Positions 1 to 11,496 of a stretch of 64,000 nt of DNA are shown in pieces. How positions within the stretch are numbered: the stretch's first letter is position 1; the number at the start of each line of letters is the position of its first letter. Location of the stretch: positions 69,860,253 to 69,924,252 of the forward strand of contig CM042688.1 of NCBI GenBank assembly GCA_023614405.1, in the 5' to 3' direction. The DNA is from Avena insularis. Its lineage: Eukaryota; Streptophyta; Magnoliopsida; Poales; Poaceae. The position numbers and the translations under genes are program-made. The notes under the pieces are model-generated. The model did not search any database and was not told the origin of the DNA. It worked only from the letters and a program-made list of their open reading frames with translations.

Positions 1-63
1 GGAGGGGCGGAGCCGCCGCCGGAGGGAGCTCTACCTTCTCCAACTTCTCCAGCATTAATGAGT

Positions 64-669
64 TAACCCCTCGTCAATTGGATCAATCTCATGTTCGCCA
101 GCACCCTGCGTGCCATGCGGATCCCCTTCTCGTGCCTAGAAACATCTAACATAACGTTCCACGACATCGTCCGAGGGAAGGGCGTATACCCCTTGGGAAA
201 AATCAACTTGGACGTCATCTTCGGCATGCCGACAAACTTCCGGCGAGAGCGCCTAGAATTTGAAGTGGTCGACTGGCCCTCACAGTACCATTGCATCCTC
301 GGACGTGTCGCGTTCGCGAGGTTCATGGCGGTGCCACACTACGCCTACCTGCAGATGAAGATGTCGGGACCTAACAACATTCTTACCATCAGCGGATGCT
401 TCGAGAAGTCAGATAGCTGCAGCAGGAAATTCAACAGAATTTCCTAGTCTTTCTGCATGCAGGAGGAGCTGGCCAGACTTAAGGAGTCGATAGACAACAG
501 TCTACCTCCTCCGAGTAAACCAAATGCACCCGACCAATCCTTCGACTCGTCAGTGCACACCAAGGCGGTCCAGGTCCACCCGACGGACCCGACCATGACG
601 GCCCTCATTGCCAACAACTTGAGTTCCGCATATGAACTCGCGCTCGTCGAATTCCTTCGTGAGCGCTAG
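64..669 (+). pseudogene. Element A protease C-terminal part and PR-RT linker
   Basis: The frame through position 91 encodes the back half of a retropepsin-like protease, with motifs LDVIFG, FRRERLEFEVVDW and HCILGR, and a tail typical of Tat-lineage polyproteins. The catalytic Asp-Thr/Ser-Gly segment would lie at or before the first 80 bases and is not recognisable, probably because of a frameshift. A TAG at 445-447 breaks the frame. The same frame resumes at 457 with a hydrophilic linker leading to RT and meets another TAG at 667-669. Protease would cleave the Gag-Pol polyprotein; this copy cannot. It is the upstream part of the same polyprotein frame as the RT. Confidence 0.75.
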
Positions 670-1410
670 GAGATCTTCGCCTGGTGTCCAGCGGACATGC
701 CAGGAGTTCCTAGGAAATTCGTCGAGCATTCACTCAAAGTGAATCCTGATGCCAGACCAGTCAAGCAGTTAATATGTCGACTGTCTGAACCAAGGGCAAA
801 GGCGGTCAACATGGAAGTCAATAGACTCCTTGACGCCAACTTTATACGAGAAATAAAGGAGAGCACCTAGGTAGCAAACCCCGTGCTTGTTCCTAAAAAG
901 GACATAGATATCCTGCGGATGTGCGTGGACTTCACCTGCCTCAACAAGCATTGCCCGAAGGACCACTTCCCGTTGCTAACCAAGTCCACCATGGGATGCG
1001 AACGCCTCTGCTTCCTCGATGCCTACTCATGCTACCACCAGATTCAGATGAAGGAAGAGGACCAGGAGAAAACAACCTTCATTATGCCCTTAGGCGTCTA
1101 CTGCTACACAACAATGCCCTTTGGGCTGAAGAACGCAGGGGCCACCTATCAGTGGTGCATGCAGGCTTGCCTCAAAAATCAACTTGGACGGAACATCCAG
1201 GTCTATGTCAACGACATCGTCGTCAAAACCAGGTAGGAAGCCTCACTACTCGACAATCTCTGCGATACCTTAGACAACCTCGACCACTACCAGATCAAGC
1301 TGAATTCGAAGAAGTGCGCCTTCGGCATACCATCTGGACAACTACTCGGGTACCTCATATCCGCCAGAGGAATCGAGGCCAACCTGAAGAAGATAAATGC
1401 CATACTAGCC
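670..1410 (+). pseudogene. Element A reverse transcriptase (broken)
   Basis: In the same frame as the protease block. The RT fingers and palm are clear: LVPKKD, MCVDFTCLNKHCPKD, a FLDAYSCYHQI block, the TTMPFGLKNAGATYQ motif and the catalytic box at 1204-1215. That box reads YVND instead of YVDD, a GAC to AAC change at an essential metal-binding aspartate. Stops interrupt at 868-870 (TAG, at a position where relatives have Trp) and 1234-1236 (TAG, where relatives have Gln). The thumb region with KKCAFG continues to about 1400. RT copies element RNA into DNA in the virus-like particle; this copy is inactive twice over. Confidence 0.9.
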
Positions 1411-1947
1411 ATGGAGAAGGTAAAGAACGTCAAAGGCGTCCAACAACTAGCTGGGCGAATTGCGGCGCTCAGTCGATTCGTCAGTCGAATAGGTGAAAAA
1501 GCGCTACCGTTCTATCAGCTCCTCCACAAAGCTGAGAAGTTTGAGTGGACGGATGAAGCACAAGAGTCATTCGAAGAACTCAAGCACTTACTCTCCACTT
1601 CGCCCGTGCTGGTCACGCCCAGACAAAAGGAGCCAATGTTGCTATATATCTCCGCCACCCATCAGGTGGTCAGTATTGTGCTGGTGGTAGAGCAAGCCGA
1701 AGACAACAAGGTCCATGGTGTGCAACGCCCAGTCTACTACCTCAGCGAGGTACTCACGCCAACAAAACAGCAGTACCCACACTGTCATAAGATGGCATAC
1801 GACGTCTTTATGATGGCACGACGACTGCACAACTACTTCCAGGAGCACCCCATCGTTGTGGTGAACGATACTCCGCTAGGGTACATCCTCAACAACCCTG
1901 ACGCTACGGGACAAGTCACTCTTTGGGGAATCGAACTATCTCCATGA
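1411..1947 (+). pseudogene. Element A first RNase H region
   Basis: An open stretch in the polyprotein frame, following the RT connection. It begins with the EKVKNVKGVQQLAGRIAAL connection motif, then FEWTDEAQESFEELK, and a degenerate RNase H domain (LLYISATHQVVS, PVYYLSEVLTPTKQQYPH). As usual in the Tat lineage this first RNase H looks catalytically eroded, since the expected Asp in the first strand reads ISAT. It ends at TGA 1945-1947, where relatives have a Trp codon. It is followed in frame by the connector to the second RNase H. Confidence 0.85.
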
Positions 1948-2664
1948 GACATTACATACGAGAAGCGAGTGGCAATCAAGTCGCAAGTTCTCCCGGACTT
2001 CCTCGTTCACTAGATGGAGAACCAGCTTCCAGACACGCCGGATATGTCCTGCCTATGGACAATGCACTTTGACGGGTCTAAACATCGAGAAGGAGCTGGC
2101 GCCAGCGTCATCCTGACGTCACCGTAGGGTGACAAGATGAGATATGTTCTATGAATGCAGTTTCGCTCCTCCAACAATGAAGCGGAATACGAGGCCCTAC
2201 TCCACAGGATGCGGATGGCCAAAGCCTATGGCACAACACGACTCGTCATCTACGGCAACTCCAAACTCGTGGTGGACAAGACTATGAACCAGTGCAATGC
2301 TCTGAGTGGCAACATGATCGCCTACCGCAACCTCTATGACGCACTTGAAGGAGACTTCGACGGCTGCGAACTACGACACATGGGTCATGAAAGCAATGAG
2401 GAGGCTGACACGCTTGCCAACATAGGATCCACCTGCGCTCCAGTGCTGCCTGGTGTATTTCTGGGGCAGATCTGCGAGTGCTCCATCAAGCCAAAGGCTC
2501 CTGAAGGACCGTCCATCACGACAAAGGACTCGGGGGGCTGCGCCACCCAAAGCACTCAAAGATTCGAGCAACACGGATCAAGGACCCGAACTCGAAGGTC
2601 CCAAGGAGGTCATGCTCATCGAACCATCCTGGACATAGCCGTACATCACATATTTGCTTCATAA
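1948..2664 (+). pseudogene. Element A second, archaeal-type RNase H (Tat-lineage hallmark)
   Basis: After two further stops the same frame encodes MHFDGSKHREGAGASVILTSP at about 2062-2124, with the first catalytic Asp in FDGSK, then NNEAEYEALLHRM with the catalytic Glu and a C-terminal block with GHESNEEADTLAN carrying the last Asp. This is the second RNase H domain gained by Tat elements, which supplies RNA-strand degradation during reverse transcription. In-frame stops lie at 2011-2013, 2125-2127 and 2152-2154. After 2450 the frame reads a linker; the integrase continues in another frame, so at least one frameshift lies between 2460 and 2680. Confidence 0.85.
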
Positions 2665-2669
2665 AAGGC

Positions 2670-3844
2670 TGCCTGATGACCCAACAGACGCGCGATACAT
2701 AGCACGATGCTCAAAATCTTTCACCATCATCAACGACAAGCTATACAAGCACATCATTACATGAGTCCTTCAACGATGCGTCTCCAATGGTGATGGGGGA
2801 GACATTCTCCTCGAGATACACGAAGGCACCTGTGGTCATCATGTCAGGAGTCGCGCCCTAGTCGCCAAGGCTCTACAAGATGGTTTCTACTGGCTAATGG
2901 AAATGTGCGATGCAAAGGACATCGTCAAAAAGTGCAACGCCTGCCAAAGATTCATGGATAAACCGCACGCACCAGCCACAGAACTCAGGCCAATACCTAT
3001 GGCCTAGCCATTTGCACAATGGGGACTTGACATGGTCGGCTAGCTGCAAAATTCATCACCTAGAGGATACACCTTCCTCCTTGTTGCAGTCGACAAGTTC
3101 ACCAAGTGGATCGAGGCCATGCCGGTGACGAACCAGACGGGTGCCACCACCGTCAAATTCTTTGAGTCCATCATGTTTAGGTTCGGGGTGCCACACAACA
3201 TCATCACCGACAATGGGACGAACTTCAGCTCAAATGAGTTCTAGGATTTCTGCGAAAACCTGGGAATCAACATCAGCTATGCTTCGGTAGCACATCCCCA
3301 GACCAACATTCAAGTGGAGAAGGCTAATGGCCTCGTATGCAGTAGCATCAAGAAAAGACTCCTCCGGCCACTCGAGCGAGCAACTGGGTGTTGGGATGAG
3401 GAGCTACCATCATTACTATGGAGCATGCGCACAACTCCAAACAGCGCCACAGGCTACACCCCATTCTTCATGGTACATGGCGCCGAAGCAGTACTACCTG
3501 CAGAAGTGCGCTATAAAGCCCCAAGGGTCGTGGCGTACAGCGAGGCCGAGTCAACGACCGCACTCAAAGACTCTGTCGACCTCCTCGACGAAGCACATGA
3601 GATCGCGGCGAAACGGTCCATGATCTATCAGAAAAGCCTCCACAACTACCATAGCTAACAGCTACACCCAAGGTCCTTCGTCGAAGGAGACTTCGTCCTG
3701 CGACTGAAGCAAAAAGGACACCTCAAGCTCGAGTCCCCCTGGGAGGGACCCTATGTGATTACCGAAGTAATCCTAGGTGGTGCCTATCACCTGAAGGACG
3801 TAGAGAGCGGAGTCGCATACTCCAATCCCTGGAACGTCGTGCAG
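2670..3844 (+). pseudogene. Element A integrase, cut by insertion of element C
   Basis: The frame passing through 3314 encodes an N-terminal zinc-binding region (EIHEGTCGHH, then KKCNACQRF), the catalytic core with LDMVG (Asp), ITDNGTNFSS (Asp) and AHPQTNIQVEKAN (Glu), and the C-terminal domain with ESPWEGPYVI and a terminal NPWNVVQ. All three acidic core residues remain, but stops occur near 2763, 3007, 3042, 3243 and 3656. Integrase would insert the cDNA into chromosomes. The last codon before the break, CAG at 3842-3844, is part of the TGCAG duplicated when element C inserted. The tail of this domain lies at 43350-43373. Confidence 0.9.
3840..3844. repeat. Target-site duplication of element C, left copy (TGCAG)
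   Basis: Five bases directly before the TGATGA start of element C's left LTR. They match TGCAG at 43345-43349, right after the right LTR, which fixes the boundaries of the 39.5 kb insertion. Confidence 0.92.
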
Positions 3845-4110
3845 TGATGAGTGCATATTTGCATCATATTTTACACTATTATTTTTAATTATAGATGTAG
3901 GATCTTGGTATTTTGCGGCGCTCGCGCGCACATTTTATGTCTATTTTTCACCAAGACCAGGACAAATGATTGATCCAATGGACATAATTCTTGGAGCAGT
4001 TGTACTAAGGAGAAAAGGATTCAAAAACAACATAAATCGCTTATTTAGAAAATATTAATAATACTAGAAGAAAACCTGAAGTGAACAAAGGAGACAGACG
4101 GTTCAACGAC

Positions 4111-4164
4111 CAACTATATGACCGGAATAAATTTTCCGGTCGTATAGTTTCGGCCATATAGTTG
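4111..4164. repeat. LTR hairpin of element C (left copy)
   Basis: CAACTATATGACCGGAA is followed by a short loop and TTCCGGTCGTATAGTTT, which can pair over about 14-17 bases. A further GGCCATATAGTTG arm follows, which can pair with the first arm as an alternative. The right LTR has the equivalent at 42171-42224. The same arms recur as a tandem array at 32297-32800. Confidence 0.8.
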
Positions 4165-5553
4165 GCACCGCCACCGCCTACTCAAATAGTTTCACCCCGT
4201 GCAACTGGATCAGAGAGATGACATACAGAACACCCCAAAATCGCCGAAACCTCACCTCCGGAAGGCATCTGGAGGGGGAACTCTGTTGGAAATATGCCCT
4301 AGAGACAAATAGTAATAAGGACTATTATCATATTTCATAAAGTTTATGATTAAGTTTTATATCATGCTATAACTGTATTGAGTGGAAACATCAATACACG
4401 TGTGATATATAAACAACCAGGGGTTCCCAGTGAAACTCTAGTCACTAGTTCATTGGTCAACAGATGATCAAGTTTCCTGATCATGTGGCATTTATGCCAG
4501 TTGGAAATGGAGTCAACTCATTCTGAGAATGAGATGATGAACCAATACCCAACCTAAACATCGTGATCCGATCATGTCACGGAGTTCAAGTTACGATGAT
4601 TAGAAATGGATCCTCATAGACTATTCCTTAGACCGTGAGGCTATATCAATCACTGTCTCTCGAGAGTGCTTAGATAGCATCAAGCGACACATGGTAATAC
4701 AGTGGTTATAAAGGTGTGTCCAGGTACTCAGAGAAAACCGTAGAGGCAATATATGTCAAGAGCGGGATTTGTCCGTCCACGTGACGGAAAGATACTCAAG
4801 AGCCCACTTGGAGAAGTTATATCCAATAGCTGCACAGCGTGTGATTTGATCACATGGATATCACTTGTCGGAACGAGTCAAGTAGCATTGTTCGGTAACG
4901 AAATTGAACACGAAATGGTGATGTCATTGATCAGATCTCGGGCAATGCAAGTATCGAGAGACAAAGGGAATAAGACATGACCATCCGGTTCAAACGACGA
5001 AAGATCTTCGTGGAACGCACATGGGTCACATGGCCATCCAGGTCCCTCTGTTGATCATTGGTCCGGGAGTGTTCCGACCATGTCTAGAGTGTTCCCGAAC
5101 CGTAGGGTATCAAGCTTAAGGGTTTTATGATGCTTAGAGAGTGTTTATAGGATCGGAAGAATCGCCGAAGAATAGTAGAGAGAAAACCGGAAGGGTTTCG
5201 GTAAGTCCAGAGGATGTCCGGAGTGGAGGTGGAAGGTGTTCCATAGCCACGGAGATTGAATAATATATGAATGAATGTCAAATATTGATTTAATCATTTA
5301 TTTATAATTATTTAATAAAAGAGAAAATCAATTTAAAGGTCAAAAGGCTTAATGGGCCAATTTCGGAGGGAAGAGGGTCCATTAGGGAAAGGTAAGAGGG
5401 AGAAGGGCTAGAGGGGGTGGCCGGCGCCCTAGTGGGCTAGCCCCCACCCCCACGCGGGGCCCATGGGGATGGCCGGTGGCACCACCCCTCTCCCCCTCTC
5501 CTCTCCTTTAGTCCTACCCCGAGACTTTGAGGGAGGTAGTACCTCCCCTCCCC

Positions 5554-5561
5554 TATTTATA
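5554..5561 (+). promoter_or_regulatory. Putative TATA box of the truncated copia LTR
   Basis: TATTTATA sits between GC-rich flanks about 1.27 kb into the LTR, the usual place for the copia LTR core promoter. No transcription evidence is available. Confidence 0.4.
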
Positions 5562-5636
5562 GTGGGGGTATTTGGCCAGATAAATACACACAATATTCAA
5601 TAAAGGTTTCCTCACTTTTGGGGATACCTCCAATTG

Positions 5637-5640
<4 letters not shown>

Positions 5641-5712
<72 letters not shown>
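5641..5712. repeat. (TC)36 microsatellite
   Basis: An uninterrupted 72-base run of TC inside the copia LTR, about 80 bases downstream of its TATA-like box. The long RERERE reading frame on the other strand is a by-product. Confidence 0.97.
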
Positions 5713-5714
<2 letters not shown>

Positions 5715-6970
5715 GACCGTGGTCCCAAGTTAGGGCTGTGAGCAGAGACATCTTCACCTGGCCATCGCTGAGGATTCGGATCAGAGCTCTAATTCCGCAA
5801 CTACTGCTGGATCAGGGAAGCGGGGGTCATCGTTAGGCACCGGATGTGTGTAACTCCACATGAGGTGTCACACTTGAGGCACTCAAGTTGTTGGAGCCGC
5901 AGGAGCGCAAGGACTTCATCACGACCTTGAGGTCGGCTTCGACTCGTCTACATCAACCACGCTCTCCTGAGGATCCATCTTCGCCCTATGTAGATCTGGG
6001 AGGCTAAGGCATCGATCTTCATCATCCACCGTTGCATCACCACCATATCCATCCATCCCATCTACATCTTGTCTAGATCTTGTTGTAATTTCCATACTCG
6101 TTGTGGATTTATACAAGTACTATTCATCTATGATAGATTCCATTGTTATTGCCATGATGTTGATTGCCTCCATGTCTGAGTAGATCATTATTTCTTGGGG
6201 AGATGGAGAAACCCTAGTATGAGATTGAAATAAGATAAAGTTTATTATGATATTCATCGTTGTGACCATGTGTTAGATTGTCTTCATCTCGATGTTGAGA
6301 GAAGTTGACCTCTCAATATTTACCTCTTATGGGGACTTGATGGAGGGAACTACTTGTTGGTAGACGGAGGTGTGCTAGCACTTACAATGACTATAAAAGC
6401 TGTTGTCACTCCTTACGTAACTTGGGAAACCGAGGAAACTCACGAAACACTATCCATTCCATGGGATATGTCCTACGGGATTACGTCCCTTAATAGCGCA
6501 GTAATTCGATTGATGTCGATTGCTGACTGTTGTGGTTATGAGGATGATGTGAGCAGCGGTTGTAGCCTATTTGTCCAAATACGGAGTTCCTCCCACACAT
6601 ACATAGTTGAGAATGTTCATGATAATATCTTTATCTTAGCTCCTTATAATGCTAGTGGTGTATCCGCTACTCCCTGAGAATGCTTTTCCCCTATTGAAGT
6701 TCCAATCTCTCTTACATACGCGATACTTACTTTCTGTATTCAGTTGTTTTACTTTACTTTGTTGTTGCTCTTATACCTAAAAACTAAAAACACATTTTTA
6801 CACAATACTCACATTTTATCTTGTCACTTAGAACTTTATTTAGCATTTCTATTATAATATTTATTTCAAGAGTTATTAGACTTCAAACTCCTTCTCCCTG
6901 TGGGATCGATATATTTATTTCGAAACTAGCTACAAACGATCTGTGCACTTGTAGTCATCAAGCTATTTTC

Positions 6971-6988
6971 TGGCACCGTTGCTGGGGA
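6971..6988 (+). other. Primer-binding site of element C
   Basis: TGGCACCGTTGCTGGGGA, ten bases after the LTR. It differs by two transitions from TGGCGCCGTTGCCGGGGA, the form present in element D and typical of Athila-lineage elements. Both changes look like deamination. Confidence 0.85.
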
Positions 6989-7074
6989 GCTAAGAGTTGT
7001 AGGTCTTTTTGTTTTTGCTTATTTACTTTTGTCTTGCTAAGTCTTGTTTTGAGTTACAGGTTTCCACCAACACG

Positions 7075-7730
7075 ATGGAGTTTGAGCATATGACTAGTGC
7101 TAACCCACTCAACTACTTTGGAAAGCCCTATGATATTTATAAAAGAGACAACTCCAATGAGAAGACAAGGGGGTTTGAAATAAATCCTCTACTACTCGGT
7201 ATTCTACACAAGAAGCAATTTACTGGAGATGAAGAAGATCCTGATCCATATGAGCATATTGCATGTTTCAAAGATATATGTGGCACTTTTCAATTGACGG
7301 GATATACTGCTGATGAGGTAAGGGTTAAACTTTTTAGTCAGACTCTGACTAGTACATCTCTCTCATGGTATAGATCTCTACCCCTGAAGCCACTACTACT
7401 TAGGATAATCTAGCCTATGAATTTCTAGCAAAATATTATCCATTATCAAAATCTTTTGGAATCAGGCGCCTTATAATGACTTGGAGGAACTGTTCTAATG
7501 AAGGACTAGTAAGGGCTTATATCAGATTTAAAGATTTACTATGTCTATGTCCTCATCATGATTTGCCCGAATGGTATTTATTGCATATCTTTTATGGCGG
7601 TTTAATTGAACCTAATAAAATTGAACTAGACTTCTTCGCGGAAGGAGCCTTTATGAATCTTCCTATAACTAAAGCTTGGGCTTTACTTAATATAATTTGT
7701 GATCATAGAGTCTCAAAATTTTTGGTCTAG
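7075..7730 (+). pseudogene. Element C gag (capsid), frameshifted
   Basis: ATG at 7075 begins MEFEHMTSANPLNYF. The capsid core follows with FTGDEEDPDPYEHIACFKDI, VKLFSQTLTSTSLSWYRSLP and then, in another frame from about 7400, YEFLAKYYPLSKS, LCLCPHHDLPEWYLLHIFYGGL. This is the Retrotrans_gag fold of Athila elements, which builds the particle shell. The frame breaks at about 7380-7410, with a stop at 7411. The second half is open to TAG 7728. No zinc knuckle is seen, as is common in this lineage. The ATG was chosen because it begins the recognisable domain after a leader of about 110 bases behind the PBS. Confidence 0.8.
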
Positions 7731-9021
7731 GAAGTGAAGGAGGCGTAGAAATAGAACATGATTGTATTCATGACTATAATAAAAGGGACATGTTAAAGAA
7801 TTATCTGAAGAACTTTATTTGGATTCAGATCTTGTGTTGCAAGTTGTTAAAGCTTTTATAGAACATATCAAAGCTCCAAAAGTGGGTGTGGTCAAATATG
7901 ATCCACCACCCGAACTTGAAAAGAAAAAAGAAGTTAAAGCAACACTGGCCTCCCTAGAACCAATACATGAGATGTCTTTCCCTAACACTTCACAAAAGCA
8001 TATTCTTGAATATGAGCAATTCAGCAAAGCAAAGACAGAAAGGAAGAAGAAAGTATGCCAGAAGTTGTGGAACATCTTGAAGAAACCAAAGATGAAGAGG
8101 TAACCAAGGAAGCAATTATGGCTATGTACGCACATTGTAACATAGTTGAACTTGATGAAGAGACTTCCGTATTGGTTGAAGGTAAAACAAAGGTAAAAGA
8201 TGTGGGTAAGCCTATTCTTCCGTACATATTTAAAGAAACCTCACATTATGGTTTATGTGATCTTAGCACTGAAGTTAATGTTATATCTTATGATTTGTAT
8301 TTAGAAATAAAAGAAGAGATAGAACTGGCTACAATTGAAAATACTGATATGACAATTATGCTAGCCAATAAAAGTCTTAGAATTCCAATGGGAGTAGTTG
8401 AAGATGCAACTATCACAATTGGAAACAAAACTTTCCTATCAATTTTGTAGTTGTTGATATGCCAACTGACACTCTTTGCCCGATTATATTTGGAAGAAAC
8501 TTTTTGAGAGATATAGGTGCGTATGTGGATTTCAAAAAGGAGATTGTGTCCCTTAAGCTTGAGGGAGCAGAAAAGGAGTTCCACTTTTCCAAATTTAAAG
8601 ACAGGCCTCCACAAGTACAAGAAGAAGAGGAAGAGAAAACTATTGAGGAAATGGAATCTCTTTTCTTTAGTAATCAAGAAGAAGAAATAAATGAAGACTC
8701 AAATTATGAAGAAATAGTTATGAAGGACAACTCCCTAGAAGAACTAGAAGATGAATTTGATTCACTTCCCATTATGGGACCTCCAACTGATGAGGCTTTT
8801 GAAGATCCAGAAAAGAGAGGGGACGAGGAATTACCACCCCTAGAGTTGAAGACTCTACCAGATAATCTTAAATACAGGTTTTTAGATGATACAAATAAAT
8901 TTCCTGTTATTATTAGTGCTAAACTTTCAAGAGAAGAAGAACTCATGAAAATACTTAAGGAGCATCGCAAGACCTTTGGGTACTCAATGGATGATTTGAA
9001 GGGCATTAGTCCCATGATAGT
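7731..9021 (+). pseudogene. Element C protease region and RT N-terminus, cut by solo LTR E
   Basis: Three overlapping frames. First 7819-8103 is a Lys/Glu-rich linker. Then 8055-8450 has KPILPYIFKETSHYGLCDLSTEVNVISYDLY, where DLST replaces the usual protease Asp-(Leu)-Gly-Ala box. From about 8459 comes the flap and C-terminal part, CPIIFGRNFLRDIGAYVDF. After an acidic linker with poly-Glu runs (about residues 55-110 of the third frame), the RT lead-in LKYRFLDDTNKFPVIISAKL and FGYSMDDLKGISPMI ends at the insertion point. The sequence resumes at 29201 with the next residues. Confidence 0.82.
9017..9021. repeat. Target-site duplication of solo LTR E, left (ATAGT)
   Basis: ATAGT lies directly before TGATACG at 9022. 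The same five bases lie at 29196-29200, directly after the CAATCA end of LTR E. Removing 9022-29200 restores the reading SPMIV-IHRI across the RT of element C. Confidence 0.92.
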
Positions 9022-9390
9022 TGATACGTTGCTAACGTATCTATAATTTTTGATGTTCCATGCTTGGTTTTTATCTACTTTCTTATGTTTTGTCCACACT
9101 TTGGAGTACTTTTTATACACTTTCTTGGACTAACCTATTAACAAGATGCCACAGTGCCATCTGCCTGTTTTCTGATGTTTTTGGTTCCAGGAAAGTCAGA
9201 AAATGAATATTCTCGGAATTGGACGGGACAAAAGCCAAAGTGCCTATTTTTCCGGAAGACATCAAGTGCCAGAATACGAGACGGAGAGGGGCCAGGGGGC
9301 CACCACACCACCTGGCCGTGCGGCCAGGCCTGGCCCGCGCCAGGGGGTGGTGTAGCCGCTCCCGACACCCCCTCGGCCTCCCCTTCTGAC

Positions 9391-9397
9391 TATAAGA
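9391..9397 (+). promoter_or_regulatory. Putative TATA box in LTR E
   Basis: TATAAGA follows a GC-rich inverted-repeat segment (9297-9355). The same arrangement is seen in array D LTRs (CTATAAGAAGCC at about 27437). Confidence 0.4.
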
Positions 9398-9897
9398 TGC
9401 CCTCGGGACGTAAACCCTAAGTGCCTAATCAAAAATCCATGAAAGAGTCTGTAGCTGCCGTCATCTCCATCCCTAGATCGGGAGGGATCTAAAGCTCTTA
9501 CCGGCACCCTGCCGGAGAGGGGAATTCACCCTGGAGGCCTTCTTCATCACCATGCAAGCCTCCGGTGTGATGCGTGAGTAGTTCATCCTTGGACTACGGA
9601 TCCATGTAGTAGCTAGATGGCTGGTTCTCCTCCTTTGTGCTTTCATGTCTAGATCTTGTGAGCTCCGTTCATGATCAAGATCATCTATTTGTAATTCTTA
9701 CATGTTGTGTTTGCGGGGATCCTATGGATATAGAGATGCTATTTCAGATTGATTATTGATTCTATCATGTCTTTGTTATTTGTGATCTTGCATGCTTTCT
9801 GTTGTTAGTAGCTATCTTGGCCAAGTAGATGCTAGCAACTCCAAGAGTTAGTATTTATGCTCGATAGTGGGTTCATGCCTCTGGTAATCTGGGGAAG

Positions 9898-11298
9898 TGA
9901 TACATTGCAAATGTATCTATAATTTTTGATGCTCCATGCTTGGTTTTATCCACTTTCTTGTGTTTTGTCCACACTTTGGAGTACTTTTTATATGATTTCT
10001 TGGACTAACCTATTAACAAGAGCCACAGGCTACAATTTGTTTTATGCTGTTTTGGTTCCAGGAAAGTCGGAAAATGAATATTCTCGAATTGACGGGACAA
10101 AAGCCAAAGTGCCTATTTTTCGAAGACTCCGGGAGCGAATACGCGGAGGAGGGCCGAGGCTAGCCACACCCCGAGCACGGGCTGGGCCTGGCCACGCCAG
10201 GCATGGTGTGGTGGCCCAGGCACCCCTGGTCTCCCTCTTCGCCTATAGGAAGCCTTCGACCTAAAAAACTTGGGGTTGACGTTTTCCATGAAAAGTTCTC
10301 ATTGCTGCCGCCACCAAGGGAGATTCGGGGACAAAAAGTCTCTGTTAGGCACCTGGACGGGAGAAATGCCCCCGGAGCCATCTCCATCGATCTCCACCAT
10401 CATCTCCATCGACCATCCATGTTTTCCCCATCTATGAGTGAGTAATCCCCCGCTGTAGGCTATGGGGATGGTAGGGATTGGATGAGATCGTTCATGTAAT
10501 GGCAGCAGATTGTTAGGGCATGGTGCCTAGTATCTTTTATTAGTGCTTTATGACTTTGTTGTGACTTGTTGTGCTTAATGCTTGTCACTAGGTCCCGAGT
10601 GCCATGATTTCAGATCTAAACTTATTATTGATTCATTATGATAGTATTGTTTTTGGTCTTATCTACAAGTTGTATACACACATTGTTGTCCGGAACCTAT
10701 GGCTCCGAAGTGACAGAAATCGGGATAACCGGAAGGGAAAGGCTTTGATGTGAGGATCACATGTGTTCATGGAGTGTTAATGCTTTGCTCCGGTGCTCTA
10801 TTAAAAGGAGCACCTTAATTACCAGTAGTTCCCTAGAGGCCCCGCTGCAAATGGGCTGGCAGGACAAAAGATGTTGTGCAAGTTCTCATTGCGAGCACGT
10901 ATGACTATATATGGAACACATGCCAGGATTATCTAGTACTTGGATGCTTTATATTATTTATCTGCAATTGCCCTATGTTCTGATTGCTATGTGAATTGTC
11001 TTGTCCATGCAATGTTCGTCCATCCATCCATATGCTTACCGCACTCGAATCCCACTGTTTACTGCTTTTGTTACTACTGTCTTTGCTTTACTACTGCTGT
11101 TACTTTACTATTTCTACTACAAAACTGTTGCTACTGATAAACTGTTGTGAGCAAGATTGTTTCCAAGTGCAGCTGTATTGACAACTCAGTTGTTAAGGCT
11201 GATAAATATTCTTTGGCTCCCCTTGTGTCAAATAAATAAATTGGGTTTCACTTCCCTCGAAAATACTGCGATACACCCCCTATACTTGTGGGTCATCA
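9898..11298 (+). repeat. Array D LTR 1 (complete)
   Basis: Runs from TGATACATTG to TTGTGGGTCATCA, directly followed by the PBS. It is slightly diverged from LTRs 3 and 4 and carries many one- to four-base gaps in the GC-rich part around 10120-10350. Confidence 0.92.
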
Positions 11299-11309
11299 AG
11301 ACTATTTTC

Positions 11310-11327
11310 TGGCGCCGTTGCCGGGGA
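11310..11327 (+). other. Primer-binding site of array D, unit 1 (only copy left)
   Basis: TGGCGCCGTTGCCGGGGA, twelve bases after LTR 1. Units 2 and 3 have lost it through the shared deletion. Confidence 0.9.
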
Positions 11328-11496
11328 GCATAGCTTTATTTATCAAGTCCACTTGGATTCACTATTGTTCAAGCTAAGTTTATTTCTTCCTTGTTTGCTT
11401 CTTTATTTATTGAAAATACAAAAAAAAATTTAGTTCCTACTCTAGTTGTTATTTTCGTTGGTCTGTTATTGTCTTGCTTTGTCATGCTTGTTGTCA

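Larger units (their letters stand above)
4284..5960 (+). mobile_element. Truncated copia LTR (Angela/BARE-like) inside element C's left LTR
   Basis: Starts with TGTTGGAAATATGCCCTAGA, the well-known start of Triticeae Angela/BARE/WIS copia LTRs, and includes the typical 'ACTGTATTGA..GTGGAAACATCAATACACGTGTG' type block in broken form. Compared with the 3' LTR of copia element B it stops around 5957-5963, after a CTACATCAACCAC block, and lacks about the last 150 bases. No clean target duplication is found (AACTC before it, no match after), which fits a deletion at its right edge. No internal region remains. The right end is approximate. Confidence 0.8.
3845..6960 (+). repeat. Element C 5' LTR, interrupted
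   Basis: Two parts, 3845-4283 and about 5961-6960, align in order to the right LTR at 41905-43344, for example at the shared starts and at the shared block around 6000-6200 versus 42370-42560. The copia fragment lies between them. The LTR holds a strong palindrome at 4111-4164. The C part totals about 1440 bases, as expected from the right LTR. Confidence 0.9.

Noticed and set aside
921..1496. A 191-codon frame overlapping the RT of element A
   Set aside because: A shadow of the RT frame with no domain of its own.
5557..5757. Minus-strand ORF with a long Arg-Glu repeat
   Set aside because: Produced entirely by the (TC)36 microsatellite; no start context or domain.
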